Positions 16,214 through 22,172 of a stretch of 25,078 nucleotides of DNA are shown one piece after another. The notes below the pieces were generated by a model. The model was given only the letters and a program-made list of their open reading frames with translations. It was not told the origin of the DNA and searched no databases. Position 1 is the first letter of the stretch, and every line of letters starts with the position of its first letter. This DNA is from an uncultured Clostridia bacterium (GTDB taxonomy: Bacteria; Bacillota; Clostridia; Oscillospirales; Acutalibacteraceae). Where the stretch lies: assembly GCA_944384865.1 (NCBI GenBank), contig CALWVC010000002.1, forward strand, positions 1-25,078, given 5' to 3'. A program made the translations under genes and the position numbers.

Positions 16214-16348
16214 TACATATTTACTGGAATGAGGTTTCCAGCCTGCCATAGGGCCAACTTGAGGATCTTTCGCATATTCATACCAATCATTGAAATCATC
16301 AAGCTACCATGTTCGCAAAGTCAAACGTCCTGTCTCCATTGTTTTCAT
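16214..16348 (-). pseudogene. N-terminal remnant of a GNAT acetyltransferase with internal stop
   Basis: GGAGG precedes an ATG at 16348 that opens MKTMETGRLTLRTW, the usual start of RimJ/RimL-like GNAT N-acetyltransferases (E-T-x-R-L-x-L-R). Codon 15 is TAG (16306-16304). In the same frame after the stop the reading continues LDDFNDWYEYAKDPQVGPMAGWKPHSS, a characteristic GNAT stretch. Similarity ends around 16220, where the PHP remnant begins in another frame. The gene thus carries a nonsense mutation and has lost its acetyl-CoA-binding C-terminal half. The promoter at 16388-16415 still looks intact. Confidence 0.7.
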
Positions 16349-16387
16349 ATTGCGCCCTCCATTAAATATATGAAGTTACTTTTCGTC

Positions 16388-16415
16388 ATTATATCACATA
16401 AAAATAAAGAAGTAA
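16388..16415 (-). promoter_or_regulatory. Promoter-like sequence ahead of the GNAT remnant
   Basis: On the minus strand TTACTT (16415-16410) and a perfect TATAAT (16393-16388) are 16 bases apart. GTTACTT (16416-16410) is inverted relative to AAGTAAC (16379-16373), so 7-bp inverted repeats flank the -10 region and may have been an operator. Confidence 0.45.
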
Positions 16416-16456
16416 CGAAAAAGATGCCATTGTAAAATTTGGATGTAGGCTTGAAC

Positions 16457-16537
16457 CCGTAAAAGGTTGGTAGCGACAGCGCGCCGTTGCGAGGGCGTTT
16501 ACAAGCGAGCAGATGAGCCGAGCGTGACCTTTTGCGG
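16457..16537 (-). other. Structured non-coding element downstream of tRNA-Arg
   Basis: An 81-bp GC-rich block closed by an 11-bp inverted repeat, CCGTAAAAGGT (16457-16467) and ACCTTTTGCGG (16527-16537), with one mismatch that is a G-U pair in RNA. Inner CGCC/GGCG pairing is possible. It lies about 75 bases past the 3' end of the tRNA gene, beyond the tRNA terminator. No gene explains it: the open frame across it (16345-16665) is antisense-like and runs into the tRNA. From memory, similar sequence occurs after tRNA genes in other Clostridia, often as spurious proteins; I could not check this. Orientation is set from the tRNA. Confidence 0.45.
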
Positions 16538-16579
16538 AAAGGAAAAACAGTGGAGCGGGTGACTGATTTTTTATGAAAT

Positions 16580-16610
16580 GAAAAATCGGAACGAGCGTAA
16601 CTCGTTCCGA
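16580..16610 (-). terminator. Terminator of the tRNA-Arg gene
   Basis: On the minus strand TCGGAACGAG pairs perfectly with CTCGTTCCGA (16601-16610 with 16586-16595) around a 5-base loop, followed by TTTTTC. It begins two bases after the CCA end of the tRNA. Confidence 0.88.
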
Positions 16611-16612
16611 CG

Positions 16613-16689
16613 TGGCGCGCCAGGAGGGACTCGAACCCCCGACCTTTTGGTTCGTAGCCAAACACTCTATCCAGCTGAGCTACTGGCGC
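16613..16689 (-). tRNA. tRNA-Arg (anticodon ACG)
   Basis: A 77-nt cloverleaf with encoded CCA. The acceptor stem GCGCCAG/CTGGCGC is perfect, with discriminator G. The D stem is GCTC/GAGT. The anticodon stem TTTGG/CCAAA encloses loop CTACGAA with anticodon ACG at 16655-16653. The variable loop is AGGTC and the T arm GGGGG-TTCGAGT-CCCTC. It decodes CGN Arg codons once A34 is converted to inosine. A consensus promoter lies at 16719-16747 and a terminator at 16580-16610. Confidence 0.97.
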
Positions 16690-16718
16690 ACGCCTGTAAC
16701 CTTTTAAGGCACTAAAGA

Positions 16719-16747
16719 ATTATAGCATATTCATATGTAAAAAGCAA
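16719..16747 (-). promoter_or_regulatory. Promoter of tRNA-Arg
   Basis: On the minus strand TTGCTT (16747-16742), a 17-base spacer ending in TGC, and a perfect TATAAT (16724-16719). The extended -10 box gives a strong predicted promoter 30 bases before the tRNA. Confidence 0.75.
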
Positions 16748-16790
16748 TATATATTTTTTGTTTTTACAAAGTTTTTGTAAAAATCTATTC

Positions 16791-16819
16791 TTGACAACGA
16801 TCATCAAACATGCTAACAT
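16791..16819 (+). promoter_or_regulatory. Candidate promoter of the deacetylase gene
   Basis: Perfect TTGACA (16791-16796), a 17-base spacer ending in TGC, then TAACAT (16814-16819), a 4/6 -10 box rescued by the extended TG. It is about 80 bases ahead of the deacetylase start. Confidence 0.6.
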
Positions 16820-16897
16820 AACAAAAACCGACAACAATAATGCCGGATATTTAAAAAATATATAAAAGAAGATGGTTTTTTGATATTTCAGGGGAAA

Positions 16898-17599
16898 ATG
16901 AAAGCTGTTACTTTCAGTTTCGATGACGGCATCACACAGGATCAACGACTGATACAGCTTTTGAACCGGTATGGGCTGAAAGCAACATTCAATATTAATT
17001 CCGAACTGTTGGGACAACCTGGTTCATTGTGGCGGGAAAACGTAACTGTGGCGCATGTAAAACCCAGACCGCAGGAAATCCGGGACATTTACGCCGGACA
17101 TGAAATTGCCGCACACACCTGTACACATCCTTTTTTGCCGGCGCTTACGGAAGAGGAAATCGTTCACCAGGTAGAAGATGACCGCCTTGCGCTGTCTGAG
17201 TTGGCCGGCTATGAAGTCGTGGGAATGGCGTATCCCTGCGGCGGAGCCAATAACGACGACCGGGTCGCCGACATTATCGCCCGAAAAACCGGTATCCGAT
17301 ATGCCCGCACCCTGACGTCCACACATTCTTTTGATTTGCAGGATCGTCTTCTCCGATTCAACCCTACCGTATATTTCTACGCTGAATGGGACGAACTGTT
17401 CCGGCTTGGGCAGGAACTCATCGAAAACGACGCACAAACCCCGCAACTGTTTTATATCTGGGGGCATGCCTATGAATTTGATATTCATAATACATGGGAT
17501 CGATTTGAACAGTTCTGTCGCCTGATTGCCGGACGCCCGGAAGTCTTTTATGGAACGAACCGAGAGGTTTTACTGGATATGCCCGCGCCGAAAGCCTGA
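16898..17599 (+). CDS. Polysaccharide deacetylase (NodB-type, carbohydrate esterase 4-like)
   Basis: A 233-residue metal-dependent deacetylase that would remove N- or O-acetyl groups from a sugar polymer or small glycan. NodB motifs are in order: TFSFDDG (about 5-11) with the catalytic and metal-binding Asp pair, HTCTH (about 71-75) with the H-x3-H zinc ligands, and MAYPCGGANNDDRV (about 108-121). No signal peptide or membrane helix is seen, so it may act in the cytoplasm or on a small substrate. The start is uncertain: ATG 16898 begins the family domain exactly but AGGGG is only three bases away, and a TTG at 16880 would add six residues. A solid promoter precedes it. Confidence 0.87.
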   Translation: MKAVTFSFDDGITQDQRLIQLLNRYGLKATFNINSELLGQPGSLWRENVTVAHVKPRPQEIRDIYAGHEIAAHTCTHPFLPALTEEEIVHQVEDDRLALSELAGYEVVGMAYPCGGANNDDRVADIIARKTGIRYARTLTSTHSFDLQDRLLRFNPTVYFYAEWDELFRLGQELIENDAQTPQLFYIWGHAYEFDIHNTWDRFEQFCRLIAGRPEVFYGTNREVLLDMPAPKA

Positions 17600-17756
17600 G
17601 TACATCAAATTTGAATGCATTGTTCGTCACATACGCCCGCCGGTATCAGAGCAATCTACTCCGATCATCTTGATAAAGGGAAACATCTATAAAAACGAAA
17701 TTTTCTTTTGGCGCATCTGAAAAACTGCATCAATAACAGGCCGAAAATATGAAATT

Positions 17757-17799
17757 AAACCATTTGTTCGATTTTGAAAAGAACAGGTGGTTTTTTACT
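17757..17799 (+). terminator. Terminator for the deacetylase transcript
   Basis: AAACCA (17757-17762) with TGGTTT (17788-17793), continued after a 2x2 internal loop by TGTTC (17765-17769) with GAACA (17781-17785), followed by TTTACTTTTTT. It is 157 bases after the stop, on the side expected for the plus-strand gene. Confidence 0.7.
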
Positions 17800-17856
17800 T
17801 TTTTGTATTTCACAGTGCAAATGAAATTCTCATCACCTTTTCCAAATTATATGACA

Positions 17857-17896
17857 AAAGACCGGAGACACAAAGAAACGTGTCCCCGGTCTTTTT
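17857..17896. terminator. Bidirectional terminator, mainly for rplM-rpsI
   Basis: A 15-bp stem with one mismatch: AAAGACCGGAGACAC (17857-17871) and GTGTCCCCGGTCTTT (17880-17894). T runs lie on both sides (TTTTT on plus, TTTT on minus). It lies 57 bases past the rpsI stop and can end both convergent transcripts. Confidence 0.85.
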
Positions 17897-17952
17897 ACCA
17901 TCTCAACTGACAGCAAAACGTATATATGCTGTGCTAAAACACAAGCGCTGTT

Positions 17953-18351
17953 CTAACGTTTTGAGAACTGCGGCGCACGTCTTGCACCTTTCAGGCCATA
18001 CTTCTTGCGTTCCTTCATTCTGGGATCGCGGGTCAAAAAGCCTGCTTTTTTCAGCGCCGGGCGCAACTCTTCATCATACTGAAGCAATGCGCGGGACAGC
18101 CCGTGACGGATCGCACCGGCCTGGCCGGTAACACCCCCGCCGGTTACATTGCAGACAATATCAAACTTCTCAGCCGTATTGGTCAGCACCACAGGCTGCC
18201 GAACCAGCAATTTCAGTGTTTCAAGGCCGAAATAATCGTCAATATCTCTGCCGTTGATCGTAATCTTGCCGGTGCCGTTATAGACGCGCACCCGGGCGAC
18301 AGAGCTTTTTCTTCTGCCAGTACCGTAAAAATAAGGTTTGGTCTCATACAT
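17953..18351 (-). CDS. rpsI: 30S ribosomal protein S9
   Basis: A 132-residue S9, a small-subunit protein near the P site whose C-terminal tail contacts initiator/P-site tRNA. Family features are YFYGTGRRKSSVARVRVYNGTGKITINGRDIDDYF at the start, GGGVTGQAGAIRHGLSRALL in the middle, and the basic tail DPRMKERKKYGLKGARRAPQFSKR. The last residues (SKR) and length are typical. It lies 20 bases after rplM with a GAAGGGAGA ribosome site, the universal rplM-rpsI operon. Confidence 0.98.
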   Translation of the reverse strand: MYETKPYFYGTGRRKSSVARVRVYNGTGKITINGRDIDDYFGLETLKLLVRQPVVLTNTAEKFDIVCNVTGGGVTGQAGAIRHGLSRALLQYDEELRPALKKAGFLTRDPRMKERKKYGLKGARRAPQFSKR

Positions 18352-18371
18352 AGCGATTCTGTCTCCCTTCT

Positions 18372-18800
18372 TTATAATTCGTAAGCGACAGGCTTCTGAG
18401 CCTCGTGCTTGTGTTCGCTACCTTTGTACACACGCAGCCGGGTCAGCGCTTTACGGCCGATGGTGTTATCCGGCACCATGCCCTTGACGGCCAGTTCTAC
18501 TGCCAGTTCAGGACGTGTCCGCATCAACGTATCATAACGCACTTCCTTAAGCCCGCCGATATAACCGGTATGACGGCGATAATATTTCTGTTCCAACTTT
18601 TTGCCGGTCAATACGACTTTATCCGCATTGACAATAATCACATGATGGCCGCAGTCAACATGCGGTGTAAATGTCGGATCTGTCTTACCACGCAACAGGT
18701 TTGCCGCAACAGTCGCAACCCGACCGAGTACTTTTCCCTCGGCATTGATTACATACCATTTACGTGCAACCTCGCCGGCTTTTGCCATATAGGTTGACAT
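18372..18800 (-). CDS. rplM: 50S ribosomal protein L13
   Basis: A 142-residue L13, an early-assembling large-subunit protein. Typical segments are KWYVINAEGKVLGRVATVAANLLRGK, FTPHVDCGHHVIIVNADKVVLTGKKLEQKYYRRHTGYIGG, and VKGMVPDNTIGRKALTRLRVYKGSEHKHEAQKP. The start MSTYMAKAGEVARKW has GGAGGG eight bases upstream. It is the first gene of the rplM-rpsI operon, driven by a consensus promoter and a short leader carrying a UUCG-capped hairpin. Confidence 0.98.
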   Translation of the reverse strand: MSTYMAKAGEVARKWYVINAEGKVLGRVATVAANLLRGKTDPTFTPHVDCGHHVIIVNADKVVLTGKKLEQKYYRRHTGYIGGLKEVRYDTLMRTRPELAVELAVKGMVPDNTIGRKALTRLRVYKGSEHKHEAQKPVAYEL

Positions 18801-18817
18801 AATCTTTCCCTCCGTAG

Positions 18818-18833
18818 AGCCCGCGAACAGGCT
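18818..18833 (-). ncRNA. Short hairpin in the rplM leader (possible L13 autoregulatory leader)
   Basis: On the minus strand AGCCTG-TTCG-CGGGCT folds into a 6-bp stem with a UUCG loop, four bases before the ribosome site. The leader from the predicted start (about 18858) to the ATG is about 58 nt. Firmicutes rplM leaders (the L13 leader family) use a compact hairpin for feedback by L13; position and size fit, but I did not compare with the family consensus. Confidence 0.5.
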
Positions 18834-18864
18834 ATAATTTTTTTAAATTTCTCGCGTGCTTGTT

Positions 18865-18893
18865 ATCATAGCATATTTCTCAGGTCTTGTCAA
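18865..18893 (-). promoter_or_regulatory. Strong promoter of the rplM-rpsI operon
   Basis: On the minus strand a perfect TTGACA (18893-18888), a 17-base spacer ending in TGC, and TATGAT (18870-18865, 5/6). An AT-rich stretch lies upstream (18894-18990), as in UP elements of ribosomal promoters. Confidence 0.88.
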
Positions 18894-19066
18894 TATAAAA
18901 AAATTTATTTTTTTATTTAGTCTTTTTAATCTTTTAAATTTATTAAATTTCTCTTATTTTCTTTTGTTTTCTGCGTTTTAATTTTTAAAATCAACCGCGC
19001 ATGATCTTATGTATGTATAAAAAGTGGTTAAAATAAAATAAGTATTCTGATGAATAGGGTGTGTAT

Positions 19067-20056
19067 ATGAAGGTTGCATTTTATGATACCAAACCCTATG
19101 ACCGGATCTGGTTTGATCCGCTGCTGTCTGAATACGGATATCAGGCAAAATTTTTCGACTATAAGCTGACTGCAGATACGGCGGTTTTAGCCAAAGGCTG
19201 CGACGCTGTATGCGTATTTGTGAATGACGAAGTGGATGCGGCGGTGATCGATGCATTATGTGCAAACGGCGTTGGGCTGATCGCACTGCGCTGCTCCGGC
19301 TATAATAACGTCGATTTGGCCGCCGCACGAGATAAAATCCGGGTCGTGCGGGTGCCAAGATATTCACCGGACGCTGTGGCTGAATACGCCATGGCCCTGC
19401 TGCTGACGGTCAACCGCAAAACCCATCGCGCCTATGTGCGTACCCGGGACAACAACTTCAATATAAACGGCCTGCTGGGCATGGATCTGGCCGGAAAAAC
19501 CGCCGGCGTCATCGGTACGGGACAAATCGGCAGTCTGTTTGCGGATATCTGTAACGGTTTTAAAATGCGGGTGTTGGGCTATGATATCTACCCGTCAGAT
19601 CAATTTCCGTATGAATATGTATCGCTGCAAGATTTGTTTGCCCGCTCGGATATCATTTCACTGCATTGCCCATTAACGCCCCAAACCCGTCATATCGTCA
19701 ACGCCGACAGCATTCAGCAGATGAAGGACCATTGCTTTATTATCAACACCTCCCGCGGCGCGCTGATCGATACAACCGCGTTGATCGAGGGGCTGAAATC
19801 CAAAAAAATTTCCGGCGCCGGGCTGGACGTTTATGAAGAAGAAGGCGAATATTTTTTCGAAGACTTTTCCAATGACATTGTCGAGGACGACGAGCTGGCC
19901 CGCCTGCTGGGGTTTCCCAATGTGATTGTCAGCTCTCACCAGGGGTTCTTTACCCGGGAAGCAATGCAGGCGATCGCTATCGTAACGGTAGAAAACCTAC
20001 ACAACTACGAACAGCAAACGCCTTTAAAAAACGAAATCGTTTATAAACAGCAATAA
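19067..20056 (+). CDS. ldhA: D-lactate dehydrogenase (2-hydroxyacid dehydrogenase)
   Basis: A 329-residue NAD-dependent D-2-hydroxyacid dehydrogenase, most likely reducing pyruvate to D-lactate during fermentation. The N-terminal substrate domain holds ALRCSGYNNVDLAAA. The Rossmann glycine motif is GVIGTGQIG (about 144-152). The catalytic Arg lies in NTSRGALIDT, the Glu in GAGLDVYEEEG and the His in SSHQGFFT. The stretch FEDFSNDIVEDDELARLL closely resembles bacterial LdhA. The ATG at 19067 is chosen over GTG 19061 because AGGGTG lies just upstream; the ribosome site is weak either way. No clear promoter was found in the AT-rich gap to rplM. Other 2-hydroxyacids (e.g. 2-hydroxyisocaproate) are possible substrates. 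Confidence 0.92.
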   Translation: MKVAFYDTKPYDRIWFDPLLSEYGYQAKFFDYKLTADTAVLAKGCDAVCVFVNDEVDAAVIDALCANGVGLIALRCSGYNNVDLAAARDKIRVVRVPRYSPDAVAEYAMALLLTVNRKTHRAYVRTRDNNFNINGLLGMDLAGKTAGVIGTGQIGSLFADICNGFKMRVLGYDIYPSDQFPYEYVSLQDLFARSDIISLHCPLTPQTRHIVNADSIQQMKDHCFIINTSRGALIDTTALIEGLKSKKISGAGLDVYEEEGEYFFEDFSNDIVEDDELARLLGFPNVIVSSHQGFFTREAMQAIAIVTVENLHNYEQQTPLKNEIVYKQQ

Positions 20057-20060
20057 ACGC

Positions 20061-20095
20061 CAACAGCCGCCGGCTCTGAAGAGCGGCGGCTGTTG
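20061..20095. terminator. Very stable hairpin between ldhA and the dockerin gene
   Basis: CAACAGCCGCCG (20061-20072) and CGGCGGCTGTTG (20084-20095) pair perfectly, with CTCT/AGAG continuing the stem past a bulged G. It starts four bases after the ldhA stop and lies between convergent genes. There is no T run on either side, so it may block RNA decay or act as a terminator with poor U tail. Confidence 0.65.
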
Positions 20096-20141
20096 CAAAC
20101 TGTTACATTTTATTAGAATTGCGATCAAATTTACAGTATTT

Positions 20142-21965
20142 TTACTGATCAAACGCAACGGTATCGTCGGCCAGATATGCCTTGATTCTGGCATAATCCT
20201 TATTGCTGATATGGCCGTCCAGCACACCGTCTGTTCCCGCCACATCGGCGGCTTCAAGCACCATTTCTACTGCATCGTCCGCCAGATAAGCTTTCAAACG
20301 AGCCAGATCTTTATTATTGATCACACCGTCGCCGGTAACATCGCCCTGCCGGTAGTCGTGCTCGGGCACGCCGGTTCTCTGGCAGGCGCCCAGATCCGGC
20401 GCCGTCCATCTAGGAACAGGGGTTCCAAAAAAGTCCTGTCCGCCGTTATCTGCAATGACCATACCGGCCTGCAGCGCCGGAGAGCCCTCCTGCAACTGAT
20501 AAGCAACGCAGGTATCTCTGCCCTGTGCTGCGCCACCTGCGTTGATGAACAACGGATCAGCCGTAATTTTATGAGCGTCTTCGGGTTCACTGTCCGGATG
20601 GTTGCCATAAAACAGGTTGTTGCTCCAAACCGTGTTGCGGCAGGTGAGGTTTTTATAGCTGAAGTTGTATTCGCCGCTGCCCAGATTATAAATAATATTA
20701 TTATAAAACTGCGTGTTGTTCGGCGCATATTGCTGACCGGTCCAACCGTCGCGCACATAGGTGGTCACAATATCCGTATCCATGCCCTCGCCGATATAGA
20801 TGGTGTTATTATAAACCCTGGTATTATCAATATGCCCGGTCAGCGCAAAAATCACGGTATGATCATTTTGAGAGATATTATACCGCACAACCGTATTCCG
20901 GTTAAAGGCCGTATGCGCATCCCAGGTTTGGGGCTCGGTGCAGATCAGCATAAAACCGCCCTGATTATCGTGGGAATAATTGTACTGAAACGTCGTCCCT
21001 GTACACTGATAATCGCTGTCAAAGCCGTGACCGTCTTTAGTGGTCTGGGTATTAAAAGCTTCGTTGTATTGCAACAGTGCGTTCCGGCAGGCAAACGGCC
21101 AGATCGCCACATTATAAGCGTCGGAATATGAATGCGCTTTATTGCAGGTATTATATTCCACCAGCGGTTCATCGCTGTTATTCACCAGAATCCCATCGGC
21201 TCCGATATTCGACAAATAATTGTTGCGAACTACAACATTCTTGGCAGAATTTTCATTAGCGTTGCCATTCATGTCGCCGCCCTGATAAGAGCCGTTAATT
21301 TCAATCCCTACGCTCTTGACGTCTGTTACGGTGTTTCCCTCAACGGTCAGCCCGTCGAAATAGCCCCACCAGGTCTCGCTCCAGGCATTGATACCCTTCA
21401 TCCCCTCGTGGGTATTCCGGTTCCAGCCGCCGGACACGCCATGGATATAATTATCCGCAATCACGATACCCCGCATGGTATAACCGTCCCGCGGATCGAT
21501 TTTTACAATATATTTCGTCTCGGTCGTGTTGGAGCTGTTGGTCAGTTCCAGTCCCTGAATCGTGACATAATCCTGATTGGAAAGATAAACCGCCGTATTT
21601 ACCGGACAGACGGATGCATCCTGCCGGCCGTTAATGACCGGCTGGCTGCCCTGGCCATATGCCGTCACTGTAATCGGCGCATTGGCAGTTCCGCTGCCCT
21701 TCGGATAAAGCACCTCATTCCAGGTGCTTCCCGCTTTTAGATAAATGGTATCTCCGGCCGAAAATGTGGTGGCATTCACCTTGGAAAGCGTCTGCCACGC
21801 TGCGGATTCGCTGGTGCCGGCATTACGGTCGTCGCCCGCCGCCGCATCTACATAGTAGGCCGTGCCCGCCGTTTGTGCGCTCACTGCCGGAACAGCCGCT
21901 AATACAGCCATTGCCAACAATACAATCGACAAGAACAGGCCGCCTGCTTTTTTGATTATTTGCAT
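20142..21965 (-). CDS. Secreted beta-helix protein with C-terminal type I dockerin
   Basis: A 607-residue extracellular protein. Signal peptide about 1-30 (MQIIKKAGGLFLSIVLLAMA... to VSAQT). Then AYYVDAAAGDDRNAGTSESA and a right-handed parallel beta-helix of Asn-rich repeats (DYVTIQGLELTNS, GLTVEGNTVTDV, NVVVRNNYLSNI), as in polysaccharide lyases and some glycosidases; the exact substrate, possibly pectin-like, cannot be told. The last 68 residues are a dockerin with two intact 12-residue calcium loops, DVTGDGVINNKD and DGVLDGHISNKD, each followed by a helix ending in KAYLADD. It should bind a cohesin on a scaffoldin encoded elsewhere. The ATG at 21965 follows GGAGGT by ten bases; the longer frame to 22028 lacks such a site. 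Confidence 0.88.
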   Translation of the reverse strand: MQIIKKAGGLFLSIVLLAMAVLAAVPAVSAQTAGTAYYVDAAAGDDRNAGTSESAAWQTLSKVNATTFSAGDTIYLKAGSTWNEVLYPKGSGTANAPITVTAYGQGSQPVINGRQDASVCPVNTAVYLSNQDYVTIQGLELTNSSNTTETKYIVKIDPRDGYTMRGIVIADNYIHGVSGGWNRNTHEGMKGINAWSETWWGYFDGLTVEGNTVTDVKSVGIEINGSYQGGDMNGNANENSAKNVVVRNNYLSNIGADGILVNNSDEPLVEYNTCNKAHSYSDAYNVAIWPFACRNALLQYNEAFNTQTTKDGHGFDSDYQCTGTTFQYNYSHDNQGGFMLICTEPQTWDAHTAFNRNTVVRYNISQNDHTVIFALTGHIDNTRVYNNTIYIGEGMDTDIVTTYVRDGWTGQQYAPNNTQFYNNIIYNLGSGEYNFSYKNLTCRNTVWSNNLFYGNHPDSEPEDAHKITADPLFINAGGAAQGRDTCVAYQLQEGSPALQAGMVIADNGGQDFFGTPVPRWTAPDLGACQRTGVPEHDYRQGDVTGDGVINNKDLARLKAYLADDAVEMVLEAADVAGTDGVLDGHISNKDYARIKAYLADDTVAFDQ

Positions 21966-22110
21966 AAAGCAACATACCTCCAATTTCATAGATAAGATAA
22001 AATTAGCACGCATATAACAAAAAGTCAATGCGATTTCTGTAGTTTTTCTAAGTTTGTAAACATGCTAAAAAATCACCTGAAAAATTCGACAAAATGACCG
22101 ATTATGCCGG

Positions 22111-22154
22111 AAATAAAATACAGGCGATCTCTTGGTTTTACAAGCGATCGCCTG
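22111..22154 (-). terminator. Terminator of the MBOAT-DHHW operon
   Basis: On the minus strand CAGGCGATC pairs with GATCGCCTG (22154-22146 with 22129-22121), with inner CTTG/CAAG pairing, followed by TATTTTATTT. It is 18 bases past the stop of the DHHW gene. Confidence 0.82.
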
Positions 22155-22172
22155 ATAAAAAACACTACGGTT

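Larger units (their letters stand above)
17600..17952. other. Gene-free gap between convergent deacetylase and rpsI genes
   Basis: About 353 bases without a supported gene. It contains the two terminators listed separately (17757-17799 and 17857-17896). The first 150 bases show no promoter, repeat or conserved-looking frame that I could recognise. Confidence 0.6.

Noticed and set aside
16214..16302. N-terminal half of the 90-codon minus frame 16030-16302 as a protein start
   Set aside because: The sequence encodes recognisable GNAT residues in another frame; the frame is open by chance until the PHP remnant begins.
16441..16460. GGGTTCAAGCC on the minus strand, resembling a tRNA T arm
   Set aside because: Only about two stem pairs form and no other tRNA parts are present.
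16345..16665. 106-codon minus-strand frame crossing the tRNA-Arg 3' half, its terminator and the GNAT promoter region
   Set aside because: It contains tRNA-derived peptide (GRGFESLLAR), spans a terminator and has no ribosome site; a spurious frame over non-coding DNA.
19000..19066. AT-rich stretch upstream of ldhA as a Rex operator or promoter
   Set aside because: No convincing TTGTGA/TCACAA dyad or spaced -35/-10 pair could be found.
20211..21131. 306-codon plus-strand frame
   Set aside because: Antisense shadow of the beta-helix/dockerin gene, which has a signal peptide and family motifs; the plus frame has neither.
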